Of a DNA stretch of 64,000 bases, positions 16,940 through 25,602 are shown piece by piece. Both the position numbers and the translations under genes were made by a program. This DNA is from Curtobacterium sp. MCSS17_007. Lineage in GTDB: Bacteria; Actinomycetota; Actinomycetes; Actinomycetales; Microbacteriaceae. The number at the start of each line of letters is the position of its first letter. The first letter of the stretch is position 1. The stretch lies in assembly GCF_003234175.2 (NCBI RefSeq), contig NZ_CP126257.1:2170001-2234000 (forward strand). The letters are read 5' to 3'. The notes under the pieces are model-generated. The model had not been told where the DNA came from. It did no database searches and worked only from the letters and a program-made list of their open reading frames with translations.

Positions 16940-18456
16940 GCTGCCAGCTCCGTTCCTTCAGGGAGTTCTCCGGCCATCATGAGGCCGAGGACGTCGCGGG
17001 GGGTGTCCGCGGGGACGATGCCGACGATGCCGCCGCGGTACATGACCGCGATCCGGTCGGCGAGCGCCACGACCTCGTCGAGCTCCGTGGAGACGACGAT
17101 GACCGGGACGCCGGTGTCGCGGGTGGCGACGATGCGCTTGTGCACGAACTCGATCGAACCGACGTCGATGCCGCGCGTGGGCTGCGCGGCGACGAACAGC
17201 CGCAGTTCGCGGCTGAGCTCGCGGGCGAGGACGATCTTCTGCTGGTTGCCGCCGGACAGCCGACCGGCCGCGGTGGTGCGGGACGGCGTGCGGATGTCGA
17301 ACTCGGCGATCTTCTCGTCGGCGAACGCGTCGCGCTCGGCGGAGCGGATGGTGCCGGCACGCACGAACTCGTCGTGGTCGGCGCGGTCGAGCATGAGGTT
17401 CTCGGCGATCGTGAACTCCCCGACCAGGCCGTCCTCCTTGCGGTCCTCGGGTACGAAGCCCACGCCCGCGTCGAGGACCTGCTTCACCGTGCGGCCGGTG
17501 AGCTCCTTGCCGTCGAGCGTGATGCGGCCCGCGTGCACGGGCTCGAGTCCGATGATCGCCTCGGTGAGCTCGGTCTGCCCGTTGCCCTGCACGCCGGCGA
17601 TGGCGAGGACCTCGCCACGGCGGACGGTGAACGAGACGTCGTCGACGAGCACGACACCGGACGGGTCGGTGACGGTCACGCCCTCGACGACGAGGGCGTC
17701 CTCGCCGCCGGACGCGGGCGTCTTGTCGACGACGAGCGAGACGGCTCGGCCGACCATGAGCGCGGCGAGTTCGTTGTTCGTCGCGGTCGGCGAGGCCTCG
17801 CCGACGACCTTGCCGAGGCGGATGACCGTGATCCGGTCGGCGACCTCGCGCACCTCGCGCAGCTTGTGCGTGATGAAGACGATGGCGGTGCCGGCCTCGC
17901 GGAGCTGGCGCATGATGCCCATCAGCTCGTCGGTCTCCTGCGGCGTCAGGACGGCCGTCGGCTCGTCGAACACGAGGACCTTCGCGTCGCGGGACAGTGC
18001 CTTGATGATCTCGACGCGCTGCTGCACGCCGACGGGCAGGTCCTCGATGCGGGCGTCGGGGTCGACGTCGAACCCGAAGCGGTCGCTGATCTCGCGGACC
18101 CGCTTGCGGGCACCGGCGAGGTCGAGGCGTCCGCCGAAGGTCGTCTGCTCCTGGCCGAGCATGACGTTCTCGGCGACCGTGAACACGGGCACGAGCATGA
18201 AGTGCTGGTGCACCATGCCGATGCCGGAGCGCATGGCGTCGCCGGGGCCGTCGAAGTCCTGGACGACGTCGTCCAGGAGGATCTCGCCCTCGTCCGCCTG
18301 GTACAGGCCGTAGAGCACGTTCATCAGGGTGGACTTGCCCGCACCGTTCTCGCCCAGGAGGCAGTGCACCTCACCGGGTTCGACCGTGAGGGAGATGTGG
18401 TCGTTCGCGACCAGGGGGCCGAACCGCTTCGTGATCCCGCGGAGCTCGAGCTTCAT
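16936..18456 (-). CDS. Nucleoside ABC transporter ATP-binding protein (duplicated NBD)
   Basis: 506 residues from ATG at 18456; a TTG 27 nt upstream is less likely. NBD1 carries Walker A GENGAGKST, a signature LPVGVQQRVEIIKAL and Walker B VLVFDEPTAVLTPQE. NBD2 has a degenerate Walker A (GVQGNGQTEL, no lysine) but a normal signature LSGGNQQKIVLARE and RGIDVGSIEFVHK. This pattern is typical of sugar/nucleoside importers of the RbsA/YufO type. It energises the two permeases encoded directly downstream with 4-nt overlaps. Confidence 0.93.
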   Translation of the reverse strand: MKLELRGITKRFGPLVANDHISLTVEPGEVHCLLGENGAGKSTLMNVLYGLYQADEGEILLDDVVQDFDGPGDAMRSGIGMVHQHFMLVPVFTVAENVMLGQEQTTFGGRLDLAGARKRVREISDRFGFDVDPDARIEDLPVGVQQRVEIIKALSRDAKVLVFDEPTAVLTPQETDELMGIMRQLREAGTAIVFITHKLREVREVADRITVIRLGKVVGEASPTATNNELAALMVGRAVSLVVDKTPASGGEDALVVEGVTVTDPSGVVLVDDVSFTVRRGEVLAIAGVQGNGQTELTEAIIGLEPVHAGRITLDGKELTGRTVKQVLDAGVGFVPEDRKEDGLVGEFTIAENLMLDRADHDEFVRAGTIRSAERDAFADEKIAEFDIRTPSRTTAAGRLSGGNQQKIVLARELSRELRLFVAAQPTRGIDVGSIEFVHKRIVATRDTGVPVIVVSTELDEVVALADRIAVMYRGGIVGIVPADTPRDVLGLMMAGELPEGTELAA

Positions 18457-18510
18457 GTTGTCTACTGCGTTCCTGTTGGTCAACGCGCCACCCGTCGGTG
18501 GACGCGCGGA

Positions 18511-18544
18511 AACGCGGGCGGAGGATCGATCCCCCGCCCGCGTT
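18511..18544 (-). terminator. Hairpin between the binding-protein and ATPase genes
   Basis: An 11-bp perfect stem (18511-18521 with 18534-18544, arm AACGCGGGCGG) and a 12-nt loop. Sitting right after the lipoprotein gene, it likely stabilises or partly terminates that message so that the binding protein is made in excess over the membrane components. Confidence 0.6.
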
Positions 18545-18551
18545 CACCCGA

Positions 18552-19622
18552 CTACTTGTTCGACTGCGTCTCGACCTTGATCGAGCCGTCGATGATGCCC
18601 GACTTGATCGTGTCGAGCTCGTCCTGCAGACCCGAGTCGACCTTGGACTCGTAGTCGTGGAACGGCGCGATGCCGACGCCGTCGTTCTTCAGGGTGCCGA
18701 CGTACGGCTCCTTCGAGAACTTGTCGTCCGCCGCCTGCTCGACGACGTCCTTGACCGCCGGGCGCATGCCCTTCATCACCGAGGTGAAGGCGATGTCCTT
18801 GTAGCGGGGGTCGGCCTCGTACAGGTCGCTGTCCGCACCGATCAGGACCGAACCGTTGTTCGCGTCCTTGATCGCCTCGGCAGCCGACTGGTAGATCGGA
18901 CCACCGACGGGCAGGATCACGTCGGCGTCCTGGTCGAGCAGCGTCTGCGCGACCGACTTGGCCTGCGTGCCCGCCTCGAAGCCACCGGTGAAGGAGCCCT
19001 TGCCGGTCTCGACGTTCCAGCCGACGACCTTGACGTCCTTCTTCTTCTGCTCGTTGTAGTACGCGACGCCGTCCGCGAACCCGTCCATGAAGATGGTGAC
19101 GGTCGGGATCTGCATGCCGCCGAAGGTGCCGACGACGCCGGTCTTCGAGTACGACGCCGCGGCGTAGCCGGCGAGGAAGGCCGCCTGCGAGGTGTCGAAC
19201 GTGATCGGCTTGACGTTCTTGGCGTCGATCGAGTTGTCGTCGATGATCGCGAACTCGGTGTCGGGGTTCGCCGCGGCCTGCTTCTTCGTGGCGTCCGCCA
19301 GGTTGAAGCCGACCGTGATGATCATGTTGCAGTTCTGGTTGATGAGCTGCTCGATGTTCGAGTCGTAGACCGTGGCGTCCTTGGACTCGGCCTTGTTCGT
19401 GTCCGCGCCGAGCTCCTTCGCCGCGTCGAGCATGCCCTCGTAGCCGAGCTGGTTGAAGGACTTGTCGTCGAAGCCACCGGCGTCGGAGACCATGCAGGGG
19501 CGGAAGTCGGTCTTCTTCGCCGAGGCGGTTTCGGACGGGGCGGCCGAGCAGCCGGCCAGGACGGCCATGGTGCCGACGAGCGCGAGGCCGCTGAGCACGA
19601 CCTGACGGGTACGAGATGTCAC
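18552..19622 (-). CDS. BMP-family nucleoside-binding lipoprotein
   Basis: 356 residues, GTG start at 19622 with GGAGG about 10 nt upstream. The lipoprotein signal peptide ends at the lipobox LAGC near residue 24. The mature protein follows the Med/BMP pattern: FRPCMVSDAGGFDDKSFNQLGYEGM, GFNLADATKKQAAANPDTEFAIIDD, and GTFGGMQIPTVTIFMDGF. It is the extracytoplasmic receptor of the importer encoded downstream, and is expected to bind nucleosides given the cdd, deoA and add genes in the same direction. The gene begins the cluster, behind a recognisable promoter. Confidence 0.92.
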   Translation of the reverse strand: MTSRTRQVVLSGLALVGTMAVLAGCSAAPSETASAKKTDFRPCMVSDAGGFDDKSFNQLGYEGMLDAAKELGADTNKAESKDATVYDSNIEQLINQNCNMIITVGFNLADATKKQAAANPDTEFAIIDDNSIDAKNVKPITFDTSQAAFLAGYAAASYSKTGVVGTFGGMQIPTVTIFMDGFADGVAYYNEQKKKDVKVVGWNVETGKGSFTGGFEAGTQAKSVAQTLLDQDADVILPVGGPIYQSAAEAIKDANNGSVLIGADSDLYEADPRYKDIAFTSVMKGMRPAVKDVVEQAADDKFSKEPYVGTLKNDGVGIAPFHDYESKVDSGLQDELDTIKSGIIDGSIKVETQSNK

Positions 19623-19680
19623 GGGTTGGTTCCTCCGGGGGGCGGTGCCCGGACCACGTGCGTTCCGGGCGATCGTGGCG

Positions 19681-19710
19681 ACAGTACACGACCGTCGGGC
19701 CGGTACAGAA
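19681..19710 (-). promoter_or_regulatory. Promoter of the nucleoside uptake operon
   Basis: On the minus strand TTCTGT (19705-19710) and TACTGT (19681-19686) are spaced by 18 bp, placing the transcription start about 50 nt ahead of the GTG of the BMP lipoprotein. Both boxes stand out from the GC-rich background. Confidence 0.5.
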
Positions 19711-19890
19711 CGCCCCTGAGGGACTGCTGGGATCAGTTACCCGATCGCGACCCCGACGAAACGCGCCCGTAACGCCGTCGTCCCCCGGAGGCCCGGTCCG
19801 GGGGACGATCCGACGATTTCGTGGTGGAGCGCTACAGCCGGCGACACCTGCCGTCGATCGTGCACGGAAGCACCAGACGCCGATGATGCA

Positions 19891-20424
19891 TCACTCGTCG
19901 GCCTGCTGCTCCACGATGCGGTCGGCGTCGCCGGGGAAGCACAGGGACACTGCTTGGACCGTGTAGTTCCCGGGGTAGACGTACGCGCTGATGGAAGCAA
20001 TCTGTCCGCCCCCGCTCCCGAACACCGCCGGTCCGTCGCTCGAACCACGGACGACGACCTGCAGCCCCTGCCCACGCCAGTGGTCCGCGATCCGGGCGCC
20101 GTCCTCGGACGGGTTGCCCGCCAGCGTGCTCCCCGTGAGGTACCGCCACTGCGCACCCTGCTCGCCGTCGGACAGGACGCAGTCCTCGGGGTAGTCAGGT
20201 CCGGTCCGCGCCTCCCAGTGTCCGCCGAGGAGTCGGGTTGCGTCGTCGACGGCGTCGATCATCTGCTGTTTTGCGGTCTCAGCATCCATGTCCGGTTCCG
20301 TTCGTTGGTTCGATGCTCTGTCCGGCGCTCTGAACACACAGCCGGTCAGCAGTCCAGCGAGTGCGAGCAGGACGACGATGCCCAGAACGTGGCGGCGCGC
20401 CGTCTTCGAGGTGGTGCCGATCAT
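19891..20424 (-). CDS. Small lipoprotein coupled to a WXG/hydrolase protein (possible immunity factor)
   Basis: 177 residues. A positively charged N-terminus and hydrophobic stretch end at the lipobox LLTGC (Cys about residue 29), so the mature protein should be anchored to the outer face of the membrane. The rest is a compact soluble domain (TAKQQMIDAVDDATRLLGGHWE..DCVLSDGEQGAQWRYLTGS) with two cysteines in DCVLS and SLCFPG. I recognise no named family. Its ATG overlaps the stop of the large hydrolase gene (ATGA). A lipoprotein following a type VII-like lipase/hydrolase fits an immunity protein against an extracellular toxin, but that is only inferred from the arrangement. Confidence 0.72.
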   Translation of the reverse strand: MIGTTSKTARRHVLGIVVLLALAGLLTGCVFRAPDRASNQRTEPDMDAETAKQQMIDAVDDATRLLGGHWEARTGPDYPEDCVLSDGEQGAQWRYLTGSTLAGNPSEDGARIADHWRGQGLQVVVRGSSDGPAVFGSGGGQIASISAYVYPGNYTVQAVSLCFPGDADRIVEQQADE

Positions 20425-22406
20425 CGTTCTCCGATCAGGGAGTGGAAACGCTCGTAGAGTTCTCGGTCTCGCGCAGTAGGTGCCTTGGGGAGGAAAGGCG
20501 TTGCCGCATCTCCGCGGCCGGTCGTCACTCGACCGACGTTGTACACGGATTCCGTCTGCGCATCGAGGTAGCCGGCCCTGTCCCCGGTCAATGGGTCGTG
20601 GTTGAGGACAGGTCGCTGCTCCGCAACCCCCGCCGGATTGGTGTCCGTGCCGAATGTAGTCGCGCCGAACACCCGAGTCGCGGGATCAACGTGGTGTCCA
20701 GGAGCTTGCCTGCCGAGCGCCGCCAACTGATCTCCCTGTCCGGCCTCGTCGAAGACCACGTTCCGTGCCTGACCGACGAAGACATGTTCAGCGTGCAACT
20801 TGCCGGCCGAATCGACCTGGTTGGGCAGCCCAGCCGAGCCCAGCAAGACGAATCGGTCCACGTGCGCCCCCGTCTCGGACAACGCGACCGCTGCAGTGGT
20901 GGTGCCGTACGAGTGCGCCACCACATTGGTCGTCGGCATGTTTTCGGAGCGAACCGCTCCGAGACCCTCGATTGAGTCGGCGAGCTTGCGACCGCCGGTC
21001 TCGGCCTTCGCCATGCCGAGAACGGTCGCCGGACTGGGCGTCTCGTACCCGATCCAGGCGATCACGGCCCGTCGAGAATCCGCAGCCTCTCGTCCTTGTT
21101 CGTCGTAGATGTTCTGGGCAGCTCGTGACCAGCTGCTCATGTCCGATGTCCCCGTATCCATGCCTGGCACTGCCCAAGTCACGTTGGCGGCGGTGTCGAG
21201 ATCACCGATCGACACAGCCGCGAGTGGGGGACGGTCGGCGGTCAGCGCGGTCAGGAAGCGTTGTCCTTCGCTCGCGTCCGTGACCTTCAACGCAGCGTTG
21301 ATGTTCCGCAGGGCCTTGCGGTCCGCGTACAGCGCCGTGAGCTCCCGCGACAACGCCCGAGAGCCGTCACCCGCCGATGCCACTGTCCCCTCCAGCTGCT
21401 CGATCTGGCGCTCCACATCGCCGAGTCGCTGGTTCAGCACGAGGGTATTCGCCGTGCTCCTGGCCCAGTACGGGACGCCCTCGAGGTTGCCGAGTCGCGC
21501 GAGCACGTCCGTCGGCAGGCCGTCGAACACGCCGGCGTCGGCCACCGTCAGCCCGAGCGCGGCCCAGCGCTCCGCGACCTCCGCCGGCATGAGGTCGTCC
21601 GCGAACAGCCGCTGAAGGGCAGGCGCCGCCTGTCCGGTCGCCGCGATGTCGAGAGCGACGTTCGACAGCGATCCACTGCCGCCGGCGGCTTCGAAGGCTT
21701 CCGCGATCCTGCCGATCCAGCTCCGGTCCTCGTCGTTCTCACGAACGTAGCGCTCGAAGCCCGCTGGCATGCTCGCGCGGTCGACGGTGACCCCGCCGCA
21801 GGAGTCCCGGAAGGAGGACCAGGCCGATCCCACGCGCGTGGACTCCGCTGACGCGGTGGAGTCCAGCCCTGAGGTCGTCGTGACGAAGGCCCGGAGAGCG
21901 CTCGGGTCGGCAGAACTCCTTCCACGGCTCGCCCCGTCGCCGTAGCGCGCGCGCTCGCGACCTCGGAACTCGGCGTCGACCACGGGCCTCGGCTCGGGTT
22001 CGGTCGACGGCTCGGGATCGGTGAAGCCCTCCCAGGCATCGAGCACCGATCGCCCGGCAGCACCGGCGATGGCTTGGGCAACGGATGCTGCCCGCTTCCG
22101 GTCGGCGTCGCGTGCCTTCCACTCGGCACGGGCACGCTGTCGCGCCCGTTCACGCTCAGCGGCGGCGACTGCGGCGTCGATCTGTTCCGCGAGGTCGACC
22201 AGCACGCCCGCCAGACGCGCCCGGTCCTCGGCCTCGATCACCGCGGCACTCCGGAACCGCTCGGCGTACGAGCCCTCGAAGTCGTCGAGCGCCGCTTCGA
22301 CCGCTCCGGAGCGAGCGCCAGCCTGCCCGCGGAGCGTCTCGGCCGCCCGACGCGCCACTCGCGCCGCCGACCTCGCTTCGTCCGCGTCGAACGCGATGTC
22401 CCCCAT
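20421..22406 (-). CDS. DUF1023-like alpha/beta hydrolase with WXG-like helical N-terminus (candidate type VII effector)
   Basis: 661 residues from ATG at 22406, with GGGGGAG 5-6 nt upstream; a GTG at 22412 is less good. Residues 1-120 are a charged, Ala/Arg-rich helical hairpin (FDADEARSAARVARRAAETLRG) resembling ESX-type N-terminal domains. The middle contains coiled coil (VERQIEQLEGTVASAGDG..RKALRNINAALK). The C-terminal half holds an alpha/beta hydrolase core with the nucleophile elbow VVAHSYGTTTA, Ser about 499, as in DUF1023 proteins. Those are often found beside type VII genes in actinobacteria. The catalytic His may be in NHDPLTG. No signal peptide is seen, as expected for type VII substrates. 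The substrate (lipid or other ester) is unknown. Confidence 0.8.
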   Translation of the reverse strand: MGDIAFDADEARSAARVARRAAETLRGQAGARSGAVEAALDDFEGSYAERFRSAAVIEAEDRARLAGVLVDLAEQIDAAVAAAERERARQRARAEWKARDADRKRAASVAQAIAGAAGRSVLDAWEGFTDPEPSTEPEPRPVVDAEFRGRERARYGDGASRGRSSADPSALRAFVTTTSGLDSTASAESTRVGSAWSSFRDSCGGVTVDRASMPAGFERYVRENDEDRSWIGRIAEAFEAAGGSGSLSNVALDIAATGQAAPALQRLFADDLMPAEVAERWAALGLTVADAGVFDGLPTDVLARLGNLEGVPYWARSTANTLVLNQRLGDVERQIEQLEGTVASAGDGSRALSRELTALYADRKALRNINAALKVTDASEGQRFLTALTADRPPLAAVSIGDLDTAANVTWAVPGMDTGTSDMSSWSRAAQNIYDEQGREAADSRRAVIAWIGYETPSPATVLGMAKAETGGRKLADSIEGLGAVRSENMPTTNVVAHSYGTTTAAVALSETGAHVDRFVLLGSAGLPNQVDSAGKLHAEHVFVGQARNVVFDEAGQGDQLAALGRQAPGHHVDPATRVFGATTFGTDTNPAGVAEQRPVLNHDPLTGDRAGYLDAQTESVYNVGRVTTGRGDAATPFLPKAPTARDRELYERFHSLIGER

Positions 22407-22473
22407 CAGCACTCCCCCGAGTCAGCCCGGTCCCCATGACCGGAACATCACCGTACACCAGGTCCGCGGGACC

Positions 22474-23589
22474 TCAGAGCACGTCCCCCCGACCACTCAG
22501 CTTCAGCGCGTCCACCACGCCCTTCACCCGCTGCGCGTTCTCGCTCGTGGTCACGAGCAGCGCGTCCGGGGTGTCGACGACGACGATGTCCTCGACGCCG
22601 ATGAGCGAGATGAGTCGCTGGCTGTGCGCCACGACGATGCCGCTCGACGAGTCGGCGAGGATGCGCGCGCCGTCGCCGAGCACGGCGAGGTTGTTCGCCC
22701 GCCCGCCGGACTGCAGCTTCGCGAGCGAGGCGAAGTCGCCCACGTCGTCCCAGTCGAAGTCGCCGGGCACGATGGCCATGCGACCGGCCGCCGCGGCCGG
22801 CTCGGCGACCGTGTAGTCGATCGCGATCTTCTCGAGCCCCGGCCACACGGCGTCCACCACGGCACCGCGCGACGAGGTGTCCCACGCGGCGGCGAGCTCC
22901 TCGATGCCGGCGAGCAGCTCGGGCTTCGTGCGGCCGATCTCGGCGAGCAGCACGTCGGCCCGTGCGATGAACATGCCGGCGTTCCAGAGGTACGACCCGT
23001 CGTCCAGGTACCGACGCGCGGTGTCCAGGTCGGGCTTCTCGACGAAGGACTTCACCGCGTGCACGGTCGAAGTTCCCTCGACGTCGAGCGCCGCTTCGTC
23101 GGCGTGGATGTAGCCGAACCCGATCGCGGGCTCGGTCGGGGTGATCCCGATCGTCGTGACGTACCCGGCCCGTGCCGCGGCGACGGCGTCGCGCACCGAC
23201 CGCCGGAAGCCACGGGCGTCGCCGATGACGTGGTCGGCGGCGAACGAGCCGATCACCACGTCGGGTTCACGACGACGGAGGATCGCCGCGGCCAGGCCGA
23301 TCGCGGCCGTGGAGTCCTTCGGCTCGCTCTCGAGCACGACGTTGTGGTCGGCGACGCCGGGCAGCTGCGCCTCGACGGCGGCTCGGTGCGCCCGACCGGT
23401 GACGACCATGATCCGCTGGTCCCCGGCGAGCGGTGCGAGCCGGTCCCAGGTCTGCCGCAGGAGCGAGGTGCCGGAACCGGTCAGGTCGTGCAGGAACTTC
23501 GGCGCGTCGGCGCGCGAGAGCGGCCAGAGCCGGGAGCCGATGCCGCCGGCCGGGATGATCGCGTAGAAGTCCTCGAGTGCGTCTGCCAC
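22474..23589 (-). CDS. manC: Mannose-1-phosphate guanylyltransferase
   Basis: 371 residues, starting GTG at 23589. The nucleotidyltransferase signature PAGGIGSRLWPLSR is followed by SEPKDSTAAIGLAAA, AADHVIGD, IGFGYIH, VKSFVEKPDL and WNAGMFI, all typical of the GMP-type ManC/MPG enzymes. It makes GDP-mannose from mannose 1-phosphate and GTP. The divergent neighbour is a glycosyltransferase likely to use GDP-mannose. On the minus strand TACGGT stands 6 nt before the start codon, so the transcript may be leaderless. There is no isomerase domain, so it is the single-function form. Confidence 0.93.
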   Translation of the reverse strand: MADALEDFYAIIPAGGIGSRLWPLSRADAPKFLHDLTGSGTSLLRQTWDRLAPLAGDQRIMVVTGRAHRAAVEAQLPGVADHNVVLESEPKDSTAAIGLAAAILRRREPDVVIGSFAADHVIGDARGFRRSVRDAVAAARAGYVTTIGITPTEPAIGFGYIHADEAALDVEGTSTVHAVKSFVEKPDLDTARRYLDDGSYLWNAGMFIARADVLLAEIGRTKPELLAGIEELAAAWDTSSRGAVVDAVWPGLEKIAIDYTVAEPAAAAGRMAIVPGDFDWDDVGDFASLAKLQSGGRANNLAVLGDGARILADSSSGIVVAHSQRLISLIGVEDIVVVDTPDALLVTTSENAQRVKGVVDALKLSGRGDVL

Positions 23590-23595
23590 CCGCTC

Positions 23596-23601
23596 ACCGT
23601 A
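23596..23601 (-). promoter_or_regulatory. Putative leaderless -10 of manC
   Basis: TACGGT on the minus strand, 6 nt before the GTG start, with no Shine-Dalgarno between. No clear -35. Confidence 0.35.
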
Positions 23602-23803
23602 CCGGTGCGCCCGGACGCGACCTGGATGTCACCCGGACGGTCTCCGCACGCGGCCTGCCGGAGCCGCCACGGCGGTCCGGCCCGCGCCGCGACGGATCGG
23701 ACCCGACCGCGGTGGCCACACCGGGCCTCCCGGCCGCCTGTTCACCCCCTGCGCGCCGCCCGTTCACCCGGAGCGCCCCGGCCGGTCACGACCCGCGCGG
23801 AGC

Positions 23804-25054
23804 ATGGGACGCACCATGAGCGCACGCAGCGTGGAGCGCGGCACGTCCCAGCGGACCGTCGCCGTCGTGACCGAGAGCTTCCTGCCCACCCTCAACGGCG
23901 TGACCACCAGCGTCCTCGCGGTCCTCGACCACCTGGAGCGCCGCGGCCACCGCGCGGTCGTCATCGCGCCGGACACCCCCGGCCTCGCCCAGTTCCGGTC
24001 GAAGACGCAGGTCGAGCGGTACCGGTCCTTCGACGTGCACCGGGTGCCGGCCGTGGCGTACCGTCAGTTCCCGGTCGCGCTCCCCCACCCTGTGCTCGAC
24101 ACGATCCTCGCCGCCTCCGGCGCTGACGTGCTGCACGCGGCGAGCCCGTTCCTGCTGGGCGGTCGCGCGATCACGGCGGCCGGGAGGCTCGGCATCCCCT
24201 CCGTCGCCGTCTTCCAGACCGACGTGGCCGGGTTCGCCCGCCGCAACGGCCTGACCGCGACCGTCCCGCTGGTCAGGAGGATCCTGGGGCGCATCCACGC
24301 CGGGGCGTCGCTCACGCTCGCCCCGTCGAGCGCGACCGCCGCGATGCTGGCGGAGGACGGCGTGCCGCGCGTCGCCCGCTGGGGGCGCGGCGTGGACACC
24401 GTGCTCTTCCATCCGGACCGTCGTCGTTCCGCGCACGTCCGTGCCGCACGACGGAGGATCGCACCCGGCGGCGAGACGATCGTCGGGTACGTCGGGCGGC
24501 TCGCGCCGGAGAAGGAGGTCGAGCGGCTCGCCGAGCTCGGCGGCGTCCCCGGCCTCCGGCTCGTGGTGGCCGGCGGCGGGCCGTCGCGGGCGACCCTCGA
24601 GCGTCGGCTGCGGCACCTCGACGTCACGTTCACCGGACCGCTGCGCGGCGATGCCCTGGCTGACGCGTACGCGATGCTCGACGTCTTCGTGCACACCGGT
24701 CCGGCAGAGACCTTCGGTCAGACCCTGCAGGAGGCGCACGCGAGCGGCCTGCCCGTCGTCGCCCCTGCTGCCGGCGGCCCCGTGGACCTCGTCGCCCCGG
24801 GGCTCGACGGCGAACTCTACGACCCCGACGTGCCGCAGGCGCTCCGTCGTGCCGTGCTCGGACTCGTCCAGGACCCGGCTGCGGCCTCCCGGATGGGCTC
24901 GGCAGGACGGCTCCGGGTCGAGGGCACGACGTGGGAGGCGGTGGGCGACCAGCTCCTGGCGCACCACGACACGGCCCGCACGATCGGCGCTGTGCCGGCC
25001 GCTCCTCGCAGCCTCCGTGTCGGGTGGGACGAGAACGTCAGCGCGCGCGCATAG
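23804..25054 (+). CDS. GT4-family glycosyltransferase (GDP-mannose-dependent mannosyltransferase-like)
   Basis: 416 residues; the ATG at 23816 (MSARSV) is an equally good start. The GT-B fold is visible: VAVVTESFLPTLNGVTTSVLAVLDHLERRGH in the acceptor half, and GYVGRLAPEKEVERL, VVAGGGPSRATLE and the donor-site E-x7-E region GPAETFGQTLQEAHASGLPVVAPAAGGP in the C-terminal half. It resembles actinobacterial MgtA/PimB-like alpha-mannosyltransferases that build phosphatidylinositol mannosides or lipoglycans at the inner membrane face. The neighbouring manC gene supports GDP-mannose as donor. The acceptor is inferred, not shown. Confidence 0.87.
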   Translation: MGRTMSARSVERGTSQRTVAVVTESFLPTLNGVTTSVLAVLDHLERRGHRAVVIAPDTPGLAQFRSKTQVERYRSFDVHRVPAVAYRQFPVALPHPVLDTILAASGADVLHAASPFLLGGRAITAAGRLGIPSVAVFQTDVAGFARRNGLTATVPLVRRILGRIHAGASLTLAPSSATAAMLAEDGVPRVARWGRGVDTVLFHPDRRRSAHVRAARRRIAPGGETIVGYVGRLAPEKEVERLAELGGVPGLRLVVAGGGPSRATLERRLRHLDVTFTGPLRGDALADAYAMLDVFVHTGPAETFGQTLQEAHASGLPVVAPAAGGPVDLVAPGLDGELYDPDVPQALRRAVLGLVQDPAAASRMGSAGRLRVEGTTWEAVGDQLLAHHDTARTIGAVPAAPRSLRVGWDENVSARA

Positions 25055-25088
25055 GATGGGACGTGTTCCACACGAACACGAACGGCAA

Positions 25089-25111
25089 GGGCTCGCCGAT
25101 CGGGCGAGCCC
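25089..25111 (+). promoter_or_regulatory. Hairpin in the sdhC leader
   Basis: A 9-bp perfect stem (GGGCTCGCC, 25089-25097 with 25103-25111) and a 5-nt loop lie 21 nt before the sdhC start. It can be the terminator of the glycosyltransferase gene or an attenuator of sdhCDAB. TAGGAT at 25052-25057 could be the operon -10, in which case the hairpin lies in the leader RNA. Confidence 0.45.
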
Positions 25112-25132
25112 GTCCTATGGGAGGGCGAGCTC

Positions 25133-25582
25133 ATGGCCGAGCAGACCGCAGGCGGGACGACGGTGGTCGAACCCGAGGTGACGATCGAGGCGCCCCGCGC
25201 CTCTCGGAGGCTCGAGGGGACCCTGTACCGCGGCTCCACGGGCATGTGGTCGTGGGTGCTGCACCGCATCACCGGTGTGGCGATCTACTTCTTCCTGCTC
25301 GTGCACATCCTCGACACGGCGCTCGTCCGGCTGTCGCCGGAGGCCTACAACGCCGTGATCGGCACGTACAAGACGCCGCTGATGAACCTCGGTGAGATCG
25401 CACTCGTCATGGCGATCGTGTTCCACGCGCTCAACGGGCTGCGGATCATCCTGGTCGACTTCTGGTCGAAGGGTCCGAAGTACCAGCGCACCATGTTCTG
25501 GGTCGTCCTGGTCGTGTGGGCCGTCCTGATCGCGGGCTTCCTGCCCCGTCAGCTCATGAACCTCGTCGCGGACTTCCAGTAG
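25133..25582 (+). CDS. sdhC: Succinate dehydrogenase cytochrome b556 subunit
   Basis: 149 residues. A hydrophilic N-terminus of ~40 residues is followed by LYRGSTGMWSWVLHRITGVAIYFFLLVHI, the SdhC signature with Ser/Arg for quinone binding and a haem-ligand histidine in the HxxNGLR segment (FHALNGLRIIL). Three membrane helices are evident. It anchors the dehydrogenase to the membrane and passes electrons to menaquinone. It is the first gene of a four-gene operon; GGGAGGG lies upstream of the ATG. Confidence 0.94.
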   Translation: MAEQTAGGTTVVEPEVTIEAPRASRRLEGTLYRGSTGMWSWVLHRITGVAIYFFLLVHILDTALVRLSPEAYNAVIGTYKTPLMNLGEIALVMAIVFHALNGLRIILVDFWSKGPKYQRTMFWVVLVVWAVLIAGFLPRQLMNLVADFQ

Positions 25583-25602
25583 GCGAAGGGACGCCACCAA
25601 TC

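Noticed and set aside
16936..18483. TTG at 18483 as the start of the nucleoside ABC ATPase.
   Set aside because: The ATG at 18456 begins the usual MKLELRGITKRFG start of the family; the extra residues have no support.
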